Below, piece by piece: positions 22,113 to 33,446 of a DNA stretch of 64,000 nucleotides; within the stretch, counting starts at the first letter, position 1; each line of letters begins with the position of its first letter. Made by a program: the position numbers and the translations under genes. The stretch comes from Pegoplata infirma (taxonomy: Eukaryota; Arthropoda; Insecta; Diptera; Anthomyiidae). The notes beneath the pieces were generated by a model. The model saw only the letters and a list, made by a program, of their open reading frames with translations, had not been told where the DNA came from and searched no databases. The stretch covers positions 236,690,023 to 236,754,022 of the forward strand of contig OY992536.1 of assembly GCA_963921195.1 (NCBI GenBank), read 5' to 3'.

Positions 22113-23643
22113 TTTTTTTTGTATTTTATGGGGGTTTTGTAAGGAATTTTTTCCTTTTGCAATTGTTGTTCTTGTCATTGTGACCAAAGTTTGTTGTCAT
22201 TTTCAGTTACTCTTTAACAACAGTTAAACTGAAATGTTATGCAAGTTATTTTTGTTAAGGGAGTCATAAACTTTTATAACTTTTTATTGTTTTTTTTTTG
22301 TTTGTGAGAGTTAATGTTGATGTTCATAAAGAGACAAATAACAAATATAGAAAACAACAAAAAGATAATTTAATTTAGTTTTATTTTTTGTATAATAAAA
22401 GAAATATATTATTAAGTCTTAAAAATTATTGACTATTTGTAGGACATTAAATCATAAAAACTCTACTATAACATTATTTTAGGAAATTTAATATTATTAT
22501 TAAGCTACTTATAGGATAAGAGATTAAAATAAAATCAAAGTATACTTTAGGGGGGTTTTAAGAAAAAAAAGCCAACATTGTTATAATCTGAATCTTTGGT
22601 AAACAATTTTATCATAACTTGACTTTAATATCATTAAATACAAAATTTTACGTTGTAAGTTATCGAAGAACTTTTTGTTCTTTAAATCCACCTCATAAAC
22701 TGAAAAGCCAGTTTTACTTCATGGTGCATTAGTTTATTAATAAAAAACAAAGCATATTTTAAGGAGCTTTTAAGTAATCATTTTACTTTCAGTTTTCTTT
22801 TATGTTTTTATATAATATCAAAATATCTACTTGATTTTAGTTAAACTTGTATTTTTAGTTAATAAATCTTTATATGGCATGCATTATTTTACAACCAAAT
22901 TATAAGTTTTTGTTAAAAAAAATAGTTTTGTTTTTTAACTATAGTGCTCTGTCAAAAAATTTATAGGGTTGCCGTTTAAAACCTTAGCATAAATAAATCT
23001 AGTTAAAATAACCTTGAAATGTTACTCGAGCTCAAGGTAGTTTAAGCTTAAGGAAAAAACGGAAAATTTATGAGATTTGCGTGTTAACGAGAAATTTTGT
23101 TGATGCATAATGGGATGTACGGTACTATGTATGTGCGTGTTCTTTTTTTTATATACATACAAACATGTTTAGAGTGTATATTGCAAATGTTCTGAGTAGG
23201 AGTCATAAAAAAAGTTAATGCTAGATTATTATTATTATCCTTAAAATAAAATGAAACACTTTATAAAGTTGAGGTATAGAGAACAAAATAATATTATAAA
23301 AATCAAAATAATTCAAGTGCTGAAAAGTTGTTTGTAAAAGAATATAATACAAGTTAAAAATCGTTTACTTTAGTTTTAAAAGAAGGTTTTAATATATTTT
23401 ATTACACTTAAAGAAAAAACCTTATTATTCCTCCAATGCAGGAATCAATTTTAACAGTTTATATGGAAATTGAGAAACATTTTGCATACCAAGATTGATT
23501 TAAATGGGACCACAGCCCTGACTGTATTTGAAAGAAAATTTTATGAACTTCTCGTATGGATTTTGCACTTGTGTTTGGTGGTGTGGAAAACCATTTTCTT
23601 TCGGTATTAGTATTGACCTAAAGCCAAAAAACTTAAGAATAAT
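22113..23643. other. AT-rich stretch, no recognised feature
   Basis: Apart from a lone ACACTTAAAGAAAAAAC near 23405 resembling a MITE terminus, I find no ORF, repeat or structure to report. Confidence 0.4.
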
Positions 23644-23701
23644 AACACACGTAGGCTCTGAGGTCCATTGTGATACCACGGGATCGTAATAGGTTTCCCT
23701 A

Positions 23702-24463
23702 CTAGTCCCTGTCGTTAAACCAGTTTGAGCTTCTTATGAAACTCCTTAGATGTTGAATTTTGACATCCGACAAATCAGAAAGATCGTACAGCTCCCTAGA
23801 TTCCAGTGAAGCAAGTCTCTGACCAGAAAGTGCCGGGCAATGGCAAATAAAGTGCTCGATAGTTTCCAACTCCTCTTCATCCATGCAACTTCGGCAAAAG
23901 TCTTTCGACGGCACATTTAACCGCTCTGCGTGCTTCCCTATAAGGCAGTGTCCGTTAATTATAGAAACCACCGTCGAAATCTCTCCTCTTGGAAGCGATA
24001 TCAGCTCACATGTGCTCCCCTGATTAGGAGAAGGCCAAATCAGTCGTGTTGTCTCACACGTCCATCCATTTGCTCATCTTTGATTAGTCTCCGTGGCAGA
24101 ACAAAGCCGTAAGTTTTGCTTGCAAGTTTCTAGAAGCATACCAACACATTCCAATTCTGTTGGAACCTCTAAGGTAGTTCCTAGTCTTGCAAGCTCATCG
24201 GCTTTGCAATTCCCTGGAATGTATCTGTGTCCTGAGACCCATATGAGTCGTATGTTAAACTGCTTGGTCATCTCATTTAAAGACGTGCGGCAGTTAAGGG
24301 CAGATCTTGTTTTCGGAAACATTGAATCCAGGGACTTTAACGCGGCTTGATTGTCAGTATAGATGTTGACTGCGGTTGTAGACAAGACATTGCAGCTCAA
24401 CCAGTCAGCCACTTCCTTTATTGCCAGCATCTCCTGGTAAACACTGCAATCATCTGGCAATCT
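23702..24463 (-). pseudogene. RNase H and C-terminal Cys/His region of copy b
   Basis: Continues in frame after the stop: RLPDDCSVYQEMLAIKEV (catalytic Glu), VNIYTDNQAALKSL (Asp), LIWVSGHRYIPGNCKADELA (His and Asp). A second stop replaces a Trp codon after ATETNQR (TGA for TGG in copy c). Then GHCLIGKHAERLNV, CRSCMDEEELETIEHFICHC and SFIRSSNWFNDRD. Two in-frame stops and the mutated RT motif make this copy inactive. Confidence 0.88.
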
Positions 24464-25823
24464 TTAAGTCAGGCTTAATCCAAGCTCTTCCGAATAGACT
24501 CCAAAGCCCACTTGACTCGACCCATCTGTGTAAAAATGTATGGAGGCTCCACTACCCGGAATGTCCTCCATCAAAGACTCCCTGGATGGTATCATAGTGG
24601 TAAAGTGGCGCTCAAAGAGGCTCAAAGAGGGGGCACAGTCCACATTTTGTGGTATTGTTACCTTCTTCAAGATCGCGCTATGGCCACAATCGCTGCTCCT
24701 CCATTGCAGCGTGCTGTTAAGTCGAATTGCCGACTCAGCCACATACTGCCTACCCAATATGTCCAATGGTATCAGGTGAAGGAGGATTTCTATTGCAGCC
24801 GTAAGTGTAGTACGAAGGGCACCAGTGATGCACATCGACGCCATTTCCAAAGCAGGCCACCGGACAATGATTCCATACAGCAAAATTGGACGAACCACCG
24901 CTGTATAGATCCAATGAACGACTTGAGGGCTAAAAACCCATTGTTTTCCAATTGCGCTTTTACAGGAATATAAAGCAATCGTTGCTTTTCTCACCCGTTC
25001 CTCAATAAAACGCCAGAAATTCAACTTCCTATCTAGAAATACTCCAAGATACTTGGCTCCATCTGAGAAGGTGATTTCGGTGCCGTCGAGAGAAATAGAA
25101 TCAAAAGCAGGAGTCTTATTTTTCCCTGTAAACACAACAAGCTGCGTTTTATTTGGATTAACTCCAAGACCACAGTCTCTTGCCCATTTAGACAGATCTT
25201 TCAGAGAACCTTGAAGAATGTCCCTCAATGTTGGCAGATGCTTCCTACTTATCGCTATCGCGACATCGTCAGCATATGTGACAACATGATAACAACATGC
25301 TTCTACAGATAGCAGCATTGAATTCAGTGCCAGGTTCCAAAGAAGCGGCGAAAGAACACCTAATTGTGGTGTGCCCCTATTGACAAATCGAGATATGACG
25401 GACGCTCCCAATTCAGACGTAATACGTCTATTGGCAAGTAGGGTTTCCACCATTAAAACGATCCCACGCTTAACTCCCAGACCAGACAAAGCCAAAATTA
25501 TCGAGTCTGGGATGACATTATTAAAAGCCCCCTCTATATCAAGAAAGGCCACCATAGTGCACTCCTTTACCGAAAGCGATCTCTCGATGGTACCAACGAG
25601 CTCATACGGAGCTGTATCCGTTGATCTACCCTTGCTGTGTGTATGTTGCTTTGTCGAAAGCAACCTCGGGTCAATCACTCTACGCAAATATGAGTCTATC
25701 ATTCGTTCCATTGTCTTTAACAAAAAAGAAGACAGACTAATTGGTCTGAAATCCTTCGGAGCTGTGTGGGAACTTTTCCCAGCCTTCGGGATAAAGACGA
25801 CTCTGGCATCCCTCCATTTTAAA
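24464..25823 (-). pseudogene. Reverse transcriptase domain of copy b
   Basis: Polymerase that would copy the element RNA during target-primed insertion. Visible motifs in order: KAGKSSHTAPKDFRPISLSS (fingers), AFLDIEGAFNN (motif A with catalytic Asp), GTPQLGVLSPLLWN (motif B; usual form GTPQGGVLSP, so a Gly is Leu), VVTYADDVAIAI (motif C with the catalytic Asp pair), then thumb and the start of RNase H (FYTDGSSQVGFGVYSEELG). The reading stops at TAA after ...GLSLT, in frame with the rest of RNase H. About 450 residues remain. The first codons MIDHLKW are partly flanking sequence. Confidence 0.9.
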
Positions 25824-26671
25824 TGATCGATCATAAAATCTTAATAGTTTATTTAACTAATTAATGCTTAAATTCTACAACTAGTTGAATAACATGTTAT
25901 TCACCACATTTTAAAGAATTGCCTAATTGTAGGCATTCTGTTACATTAAAAAACGTGGTAGCAATTTTGGCTGGTATGTAAAATTCAGCTTAGCTAAAAA
26001 TAAATCTGTTTGTATTTTTTATTTTTTTGTTAGGTATGATTGTCTTTAACATTCGGGGCTATAAATAAAAAAGCGTGAACATATTTTATTAAGTTTAAAC
26101 ATGTAACACCGCAGTAACTAAAAGCACTTCCGGTGCCAAATAGGGGTTTTTTTTGTGTTGTGTTTTTCCAATGTGATTGATTGTTAGAAATAACGTAGAA
26201 AATAAAATCCAAAGCAATAAAAATATTATGAAAATAGAAAAATAATAAATAAATGATAAGAAATATAAAAAAACAAGCAATTAAATCTAATAAACACTTT
26301 ATTTACATTACTAGGTAGGTACATAAAATTAATGCTCTTTAAATGGAAAATTACAAAAATGTATTATTTAAAAAGTATTCATTATATTTCGAAAGTTATA
26401 ATATCATATAACTGTTTGTAATGAAATATTTTCCATACATAATTTCAAATGTGTAATATAATTTTTTGTATCCTTGATCATAGGAAACTATAAAAAAAGT
26501 TTTAAAATATTTTTTTTTATACAAAAAAGAATCACTACCACTACTCAAAGGATAGACTGACCACATAACATACATAGCGAGTAATATTGGTTTAAAAAAA
26601 GTTTAAATATACGTATTTGTGATTTGTAAAGGTATGTGTAATAGACCGGCTCGAAGTCCAATAAACTGCTA
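25824..26671. other. AT-rich stretch without recognised content
   Basis: Short hydrophobic ORFs at 26030-26280 are in AT-rich sequence and overlap each other; no family signature. Confidence 0.4.
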
Positions 26672-26684
26672 AAATCAATCCATA
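26672..26684. repeat. Target-site duplication, left copy (AAATCAATCCATA)
   Basis: AAATCAATCCATA here is repeated exactly at 30473-30485, directly flanking retrotransposon copy c. Confidence 0.95.
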
Positions 26685-26782
26685 GGTTAGGTTAGGTTGT
26701 AAGTGGCTGCTGACGTTTTACGTCAACACACGTAGATTCTGAGGTCCATTGCTTTACCATGGAACCGCAATAGGCCTCCCTA

Positions 26783-27550
26783 CTAGTTCCTGTCGTTAAA
26801 CCAGTTTGAGCTTCTTATGAAACTTCTTAGATATTGAATTTTGACATCCGACAAATCAGAAGGATCGTACAGCTCCCTAGATCCCAGTGAAGCCAGTATC
26901 TGACCAGAAAGTGCCGGCCAATGGCAAATAAAGTGTTCGATAATTTCCAACTCCTCTTCATACATGCAACTTCGGCAGAATTCATTCAACGGCACATTTA
27001 ACCGCTCTGCGTGCTTCCCTATAAGACAGTGTCCGGTAATTATAGAAACCACCGTCGAAATCTCTCCTCTTGGAAGCGATATCAGCTCACTTGTGCGCCC
27101 CTGATTAACGTCACACGTCCATCCATTTGCCCATCTTTGATTAGTCTTCGTCGCAGAACAAAGCCGTAGGTTTTGCTTGCAAGTTTCTAGAGGCATACCA
27201 ACACACTCCAATTCTGTTGGAACCTGTAAGGTAGTTCCTAGTCTTGCAAGCTCATCGGCTTTGCAATTCACTGGAATGTCTCTGTGCCCTGGGACCCATA
27301 TGAGTCGTATGTTAAACTGCTTGGCCATCTCATTTAAAGACATGCGGCAGTTAAGGGCATATCTTGTTTTCAGAAACATTGAATCCAGGGACTTGAACGC
27401 GGCTTGACTGTCAGTATAGATGTTGACTGCGGTTGTTGACAAGACATTGCAGATTAACCAGTCAGCCACTCCAAAGCCCACTTGTTCGTGCAGCCTCGAT
27501 CTATCTGTGTAAAAATTTATGGTGGTCCCACTACCCGGAATGTCCCCCAT
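26783..27550 (-). pseudogene. RNase H and C-terminal region of copy c, with internal deletion
   Basis: Starts GSGTTINFYTDRSRLHEQVG: the usual FYTDGS is FYTDRS. The reading then jumps from GFGV to ADWLICNVLSTT, losing about 35 residues present in copy b, including the catalytic Glu. Retained: VNIYTDSQAAFKSL, LIWVPGHRDIPVNCKADELA, GHCLIGKHAERLNV and the Cys/His motif CRSCMYEEELEIIEHFICHW (last Cys replaced by Trp). Not functional. Confidence 0.88.
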
Positions 27551-27947
27551 CCAAGACTACCTGGACGGTATCATAGTGGTAAAGTGGCGCTCAAAGAGGC
27601 TCAAAGAGGGAGCACAGTCCATATTTTGTGGTGTTGTTATCTTCTTCATGATCGCGCTATGGCCACAATCGCTGCTCCTCTATTGCAGCGTGCTATTAAG
27701 TCGAATTGCCGACGCAGCCGCATACTGCCTACCCAATATGTCCAATGGTATCAGCTGAAGGAGCATTACAAATGCAGCCGTTGGTGTAGTACGAAGAGCA
27801 CCAGTGCTGCACATCGACGCCATTCTCTGTACCTTCATGATAAGGACACAGTTCGCATTTGTTTCTAAAGCAGGCTACCAGATAATGATTCCATACAGCA
27901 AAATTGGACGCACCACTGCTGTATAGATCCAATGAACGACTTGAGGG

Positions 27948-28139
27948 CTAAAACCAATCGTTTTCCAATGGCCCTTTTACAGCATACAAAGCAATCGTTG
28001 CTTTTCTCACCCGTTCCTCAATATTACGCCTGAAATTCAACTCCCTACCTAGAAATACTTCAAGACACTTGGCTCCATCTGAGAAGGTGATTTCAGTGCC
28101 GTCCAGAGAAATAGGATCAAAAGCAGGAGTCTTATTTTT
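27948..28139 (-). pseudogene. RT thumb fragment of copy c, downstream of the insertion
   Basis: Minus-strand reading GKNKTPAFDPISLDGTEITF and SDGAKCLEVFLGRELNFRR matches copy b's thumb region. The insertion at 28140 cuts it from the palm domain. Frames are broken between 27550 and 27948. Confidence 0.8.
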
Positions 28140-28805
28140 CCCAGTTGGCAACGTCCTCGACCCATCCTCAGTGACTGTGTGGTGACATGTCATAGTCACC
28201 GCTGACATCCACAAGACATCTCTATGTACTGGGTTGAGGACAGTTTCATACAAATTTTCAAAATGTCCTCACTTAAAGTCAGCAGTGGTCATGGCTGACA
28301 CTCTGCGGACATGTCACCTAAGACTTCTTTGGGGAAATGTCTGACGTAGGTCATGCGAAAATACAAAAAAAAATTGTATTTCCTTTAGTTTTTACTTTTA
28401 TCCATTTTCCTTTATAAATTATCTTGCTCATATTTAGAAAAAAACTTTTCGCCTTTTTTAGTACCAACTGGATTTGAACCTGGAACCTCCAGTTTATTAG
28501 TCCCACACCTAACTACCTGTTCCAAACTTTATTTTGAAAATTGTTTGTCTATTTATTACTTTTATTCTTTTTCTTGGAAATTGAAGAGTTGCCCAGATTT
28601 AAAATTCTAATTTAATATACTGCTATTCTGAAGACATTTCCTTTTAGACGTCTAAAAGGAATTGTCCACACTCTTAAAGCAAACATTCAGTGCTGACAAT
28701 GTTAGGACATGTCATCAAGGATTACCTATGATTTGTCAGAACCTGAAGACATTTCTTCAGGGAATCACTGTGGAAATTTCTTCAGTGACACATTTTCCAA
28801 CTGGG
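28140..28805. mobile_element. 666-bp insertion in copy c, 9-bp TIR CCCAGTTGG
   Basis: CCCAGTTGG at 28140-28148 and CCAACTGGG at 28797-28805. Copy b provides the empty site: its CTTATTTTTCCCTGTAAAC is restored if the insert and at most two T's are removed. The interior repeats GACAT, CAGTGAC and TGACATGTCA phrases. No ORF with a domain. The superfamily is unknown. Confidence 0.75.
28462..28530 (-). other. tRNA-like sequence inside the insertion
   Basis: On the minus strand GGTTCAAATCC (28470-28480) fits the pol III B box, preceded by CTAATAA, as in an Ile(AAT) anticodon loop, and a GGTAGTTAGG region where a D-arm would be. The stems do not pair properly, so it is at best a tRNA relic or the head of a SINE-like segment. 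Confidence 0.35.
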
Positions 28806-29577
28806 TTCCTTGTAAACAAAACAAGCTCTGTTTTACTTGGATTAACTCATAGACCACAGTCTCTTGCCCATTTAGACAGATCTTTCAGAGAACCCTGAAG
28901 AATGTCCCTCAATGTTGGAAGATGCTTCCCCTTTACCGCTATCACGACATCGTCAGCATATGCGACAACATGACAACCACGTGCTTCTAGAGAAAGCAGC
29001 ATTGAATTCAGTGCCATTTTCCAAAAAAGCGGCGAAAGAACACCTCCTTGTGGTGTGCCCCTATTGACAAATCGAGATATGACGGACGCTTCCAATTCAG
29101 ACGTTATACGTCTATTGGCAAGTAGGTTTTCCACCATTAAAACGATCCCACGCTTTACTCCCAGACCAGACAATGCCAAAATTATCGAGTCTGGGATGAC
29201 ATTATTAAATGTCATCCCAGACTCCCAAGAAAGGCCACCATAGTGTACTCCTTTACTGAAAGCGATTTCTCGATGGTACCAACGAGGTCATGAAGAGCTG
29301 TTACCGTTGATCTACCCTTGCTGAATGCATATTGCTTTGTCGAAAGCAACCTCGGGTCAATCACTCTACGCAAAGATGAGTCTATCATTCGTTCCATTGT
29401 CTTTAACAAAAAAGAAGACAGACTAATTGGTCTGAAGTCCTTAGGAGCTGTGTGGGAACTTTTCCCAGCCTTCGGGATAATGACGACTCTGGTATGCCTC
29501 CATTTTAAAGGAATATACGACCAGTTGATGCATGCTGTGTATAGATTATATAGTAACGGGGCTATATAGTCCGACAC
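28806..29577 (-). pseudogene. RT palm and fingers of copy c, with local rearrangement
   Basis: Two minus-strand readings. 29212-29577 gives KAGKSSHTAPKDFRPISLSS, ...MVAFLGSLG, where motif A has been broken. 28847-29215 gives NNVIPDSIILALSGLGVKRG, GTPQGGVLSPLFWK (motif B intact) and VVAYADDVVIAV (motif C intact). The break between them is the 17-bp inverted repeat at 29187-29224. Confidence 0.9.
29187..29224. repeat. Perfect 17-bp inverted repeat replacing RT motif A codons
   Basis: GAGTCTGGGATGACATT (29187-29203), loop ATTA, then AATGTCATCCCAGACTC (29208-29224). Copy b has AGCCCCCTCTATAT where copy c has the right half, so the right half is a templated inverted copy of the left. Confidence 0.95.
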
Positions 29578-29580
29578 TTG

Positions 29581-30111
29581 CTACATCTCAGCCGGGATTA
29601 TACCATCAGGTCCCGGGAATTTATAGGACCTGAAGCTTTTTATCGCCCAGATTAATGTTGGCATATTTATTGTTTCAGATGCAATTTCAGATGCTTGGGC
29701 GTCAGAAGGTTCCAAAGCTTGAAACGGCGTCATGGAATTGCCCGAAAAATGCGTGTTTAAAAGGAGATCCAGCGACTCTCCACTGGAGGAAGACCACACC
29801 CCATTGGGATCTTTCGGGTATCCCACGGTGCAAGGAGAAGAAGCCAGAACCTTGCGCAGCCTGGATGCCTCAGAAACGTCTTGTATGTTTCCACAGATGT
29901 TTTTCCAAGAATTACATTTTGCATTTCTGATCATCTTCTTATAACTATTAAGTTGCAGCCTGTATGCAAACCAGACCTCGTATGCTCTTGAAAATTTAGC
30001 CTTATTAAAGAGCATTCTGCTGGAATCTCTGCTCGTCTGCAACTCATTTGAACCCCCAAGGTGGCTTTTTTCCCTCCAGGCTTTGCAGAAGGGCAAGAGG
30101 CATCCAGGCAC
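29581..30111 (-). pseudogene. Linker between endonuclease and RT of copy c
   Basis: Minus-strand reading with AYEVWFAYRLQLNSYKKMIR, NAKCNSWKNICGNIQDVSEA and near its end RSYKFPGPDGIIPAEM, the KAPGPDGI-like motif that opens the RT of many non-LTR elements. It ends in a stop just before the RT reading at 29577. Confidence 0.8.
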
Positions 30112-30467
30112 CTATTACAAACATTTGTTATATGGTCAACCAGACATTCAATTTCCGCCAAACTATGCGGTTCTGATAAGGGTACTTCACCCAAAAGCAA
30201 AGAAAAAGTCTCCCTGTATTTCACCCAGTTTGTTCTCCTCACATTTTTAGAGACTGTCTCAACCAGGGCACGCTCCCTGAGTAAAAACTCAATGTAGCGA
30301 TGATCTGAGAAAGAATTGTCTCCCAAAACTCTCCAGTCATCAATTCTATCAGACAATGTATCTGATACATGTGTTACGTCAAGCACCTCTTGCTGCGTAC
30401 TTGTAACGAAAGTTGGTTCACTATCCTTGTTGCAAATATACTGATTAGTGCTTAACAAAATCTCCAA
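29931..30467 (-). pseudogene. C-terminal part of the APE-like endonuclease of copy c
   Basis: Minus-strand reading includes STQQEVLDVTHVSDTL and WRVLGDNSFSDHRYIEFLL. The SDH motif is the last catalytic motif of APE-like endonucleases that nick target DNA in non-LTR elements. The first part of the endonuclease and any upstream ORF1 are missing because of 5' truncation at 30472. A frameshift follows around 30110. Confidence 0.82.
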
Positions 30468-30472
30468 AAGTC

Positions 30473-30485
30473 AAATCAATCCATA
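30473..30485. repeat. Target-site duplication, right copy (AAATCAATCCATA)
   Basis: Exact repeat of 26672-26684. Confidence 0.95.
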
Positions 30486-31260
30486 CTAGTGTGTGAGTTT
30501 AGACAGTATAGAAAGAAAATCAGTGAATGCGCCAAAACTATATAATCCAAGTGATGAGTTTCGAATCAGTCTAATATGCAGATAAAAGCTGTGTTTTTCA
30601 AATAACTTGGACTAGGATTTATTAAACAAACAATAAATTTCAAAAATCTTAATTTCAACTACATTTTTTACATTTACGATTTACTCTGTTTTTAATTAAA
30701 TGTTTCGTAGTGTGTGTGCAATATTTTTAAAGCATACATTAAGGGGCAAACAATAAATACTGCCATAGATTAATTTATTTTAGTATCTTGCATTTTTGCA
30801 GTAATTCTAAAGCATATTTTTAGGATAAAAACTACACATGGATTTAATAAATTCAAATAATTAAAAAAACACACCATTAGTATTAATATTCAAACAAAGC
30901 CACATACATTGTTACTTACATTTGCATTTATAAATAGACAGGTAAAGAGATAGCAAAGGCATTTGTTGAAAGGATATAAAACGTTGCAAACTTCTACAAA
31001 AATGAACAAAGTTATGTTTTTACAACACAAAAAAAAAAAAAAAATCAAGACCAATTTGCATAAAAATCCCGACTTTTCATGGAAATTCTAAAATGTTTCA
31101 TAAAAGTTAGCCAGCAAAAAGCAGCAGTTTAAATACAATGCTCTATGAATTATGTTTTAAAGGATAAATGTCTGTAATATGCATATAGTCTAAAGTTAAT
31201 ATTGGATAGGAGTAAAAATTATTTCGTATATAGTAACATGTAAACTGAAATTCAATTGCT
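30486..31260. other. AT-rich stretch without recognised content
   Basis: No ORF above background and no repeat that I can pair with elsewhere in the window. Confidence 0.4.
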
Positions 31261-32102
31261 CCTAACTGCAGCTCACAGTGGGAGAAATGCCTAATTTTTC
31301 GGAAATATTTCAGCTATTCTGTATGTACTGGACTAATAGCGATGAAATTTGAAATGTTCGTTGCTAATGTATTTTGAAGCATAAGTTTGGTAGTTGGAGA
31401 CTATCGGTTGAACGGAGGAGGCAGCCAGGACCCACCAAATTTACACTTTAACATGTGTGTGGCTATCTCTTATAGTTTCCGAGATATAGCCATTTTAAAA
31501 AGTGAAATTTAACCGATTCTGCTTCAGTTTTTTGCTAATAGGGCGGTCGCATTTAGTCCGATTTATTTCGAACTAACTTTAGTTGAAATCTTTATATAGT
31601 TTTGATTTTTTCAACACGGAAATCTTAGCAGTATCTTGTTTTAGTCAAAAATTACACTATTATAAAATTTAAATTAAAAAAAGTACGATTTTTTCGTAAA
31701 AGGTACCAAAAATCCTTTGGCTCCAGATAAAAAGTTTCATTCAGAACATATTGACAATTTTTAACAAAGCCTTTAATATGGGCGTGGCAGCAAACATTGA
31801 AAAATTTTATATTGTTGGTAATTTTGAATAAGGAAAGTGGGAATATTTCATTAAATCTTAAAATTTTACATTACTATTGGGGCATTCTAATCCTAACCGG
31901 AAAATTTCGGACACGACCTGCTTCGATATCGAACGATATTAAATGTAAAACTAAAGAACTTTTTATTTATTAATTTTGTTGCGCTTGCGCTGTACACGAA
32001 TATCAAAAAATAAAATCAGTCAAACGGGTTTCGAGATATCGCTATTTAAAATTTGCAAAAAATAGCGGATTTTTCATACCTTCGAACGCGTTTGAATGAA
32101 CA

Positions 32103-32505
32103 AAGAGAAGACTTCAAAGTTTTAAAGGATACATTTGTAAAATATTTTTTTAATATTTTTAATTGTCCTAGGGTGACACTGGTGACGGCGTATGAGAGAG
32201 GAGGATCTCCCCTAATTTATCCATCTCTATATTTTGCCATATCAGGATAAAACGATATGAATAAAGTCATTTGAAAACTTAATCAAAATATTTTGTTGAA
32301 AATTTTAAATGATATTGAAGGACACATTAATGAACGGACGTAACTTATCTCCTTTTTCCTGATATGTACAAATAATAAAATAGGAAAATTAGGGAAGATC
32401 CTCCTCTTTCATTTGATATCAATAGTGGTATCCTAGGACAAGTATAAATATTAAAAAAATATTTTATAAAATTTAATCCTTTAAAATTTTGAAGTCCTTT
32501 TAAAA
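32103..32505. repeat. Inverted repeat, arms about 130-165 bp
   Basis: The left arm 32103-32230 (GACTTCAAAGTTTTAAAGGA, TTTTTTTAATATTTTTAATT, GTCCTAGG, GAGAGGAGGATCTCCCCTAA) returns inverted at about 32340-32505 (TTAGGGAAGATCCTCCTCTT, CCTAGGACAAG, TTTAAAATTTTGAAGTCC). It may be the core of a larger foldback element beginning near 31268 (CACAGTGGGAG), but I cannot fix the ends. The 65-codon ORF at 32053 reads the left arm. Confidence 0.7.
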
Positions 32506-32665
32506 GTAAACAGGATCACGAAATGAAAAACTGTAAATGCAATTTTATTTCATTTATTTTTATATTTAGTCTCTAGTTTCAAACGTATATTATCCAGTTT
32601 GTGTTCAACGACTTTTTTTTCATTTTTGTCGGACGATGTTATTAGGGAACAACAAAAATGATGGC

Positions 32666-32827
32666 CCTTACCACAAGAAAAAAACAAGTCTATTTTAACA
32701 AAAGTTTTATTTTAAATTTCAAATTTTCTATACATTTTTTGAAAGTCGATTTTAAAAACAAAAACAATTTGTATGGAAATAAAATTGAAAGCTCTTTTTA
32801 AATATATTTTATTTTCTTGTGGTAAGG
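32666..32827. mobile_element. 162-bp MITE-like palindrome
   Basis: CCTTACCACAAGAAAA at the left and TTTTCTTGTGGTAAGG at the right, enclosing an AT-rich, non-coding core. No clear target duplication. Confidence 0.6.
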
Positions 32828-32837
32828 CTGTATATTA

Positions 32838-33444
32838 GGGTTATAACTTTTTGAATTTTTTGCAAATATCAAAAAGACCATCCCATAGTCGTATAGGCCA
32901 TGAAAAAATATTCAGAAATGATGTCTTACTTTTTTGCGATCGTTAAAAAAGTTCACGCACCAAACGCGATGAAGTTTTGAATATTATCTTTTCTTTAAAG
33001 TATAAGCAAATTATATTTAATTGCAAAATATTTAGGATTTTCTTGTAATTTCATTAATAAAAAAAAACAAAATCTCATCAGTTGAATGATGAGTGATCAA
33101 GTGATAGGTGTTATGAGGCAGTAATTCTTTTCAGCAACTAAAGATTATAATCGCGGATTTTGGTGCTTTTTCGCGGATGTTATAAATAAATTAAATGTTG
33201 GTTCCTTCTGATATGTTATCATGAGTTTGTGATAATTTTCAAATAATTAAGATATGACGTCATAATATAAAATTTTTAAAACAAAAAAATAAAAAAAATC
33301 ATTCTGAAGGGAGTTTTAGAAATTGCATTCGGTGCGTGAACTTTTTTCACCGAAATGACCGAAAAAATAGATTTTTGTTATCTGTATAACATTGCCCATA
33401 GCATGGTGGGATGGACTTTTTTTGTCCAAGAAAAGTTATAACCC
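32838..33444. mobile_element. Long-TIR element flanked by TA
   Basis: Starts GGGTTATAACTTTT and ends AAAAGTTATAACCC, with TA on each side (32836-32837, 33445-33446). Symmetry extends about 140 bp with mismatches: CCATCCCA/TGGGATGG and AAAAAAGTTCACGCACC/GGTGCGTGAACTTTTTT. No ORF of its own. Confidence 0.8.
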
Positions 33445-33446
33445 TA

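Larger units (their letters stand above)
23644..25823 (-). mobile_element. Non-LTR retrotransposon copy b, truncated at both ends
   Basis: Minus strand. Compared with copy c, it loses similarity at 25823 (in the N-terminal part of reverse transcriptase) and lacks the last 45 or so bases at the 3' end, including the CCTAA tail. Order: reverse transcriptase, RNase H, C-terminal Cys/His region. RNase H after RT places it among RNase H-bearing clades (I, LOA or R1 groups); I cannot decide which. No target duplication. Confidence 0.9.
26685..30472 (-). mobile_element. Non-LTR retrotransposon copy c, 5'-truncated, with 13-bp TSD
   Basis: Minus-strand order from 30472: end of the endonuclease, linker, reverse transcriptase, RNase H, Cys/His region, 3' UTR and tail ...ACAACCTAACCTAACC. 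The 13-bp direct repeat AAATCAATCCATA flanks it (26672-26684, 30473-30485), so both boundaries are exact and truncation occurred at insertion, as in target-primed reverse transcription. A 666-bp insertion (28140-28805) splits the RT. The 3' UTR holds a small hairpin TGACGTAAAACGTCA. Several frameshifts; inactive. Confidence 0.93.

Noticed and set aside
24512..24973. Plus-strand ORFs of 60-153 codons over the retrotransposon copies (also 23930-24350, 25371-25826, 27177-27868, 28662-28898, 29055-30297)
   Set aside because: Antisense shadows of the RT and RNase H reading frames.
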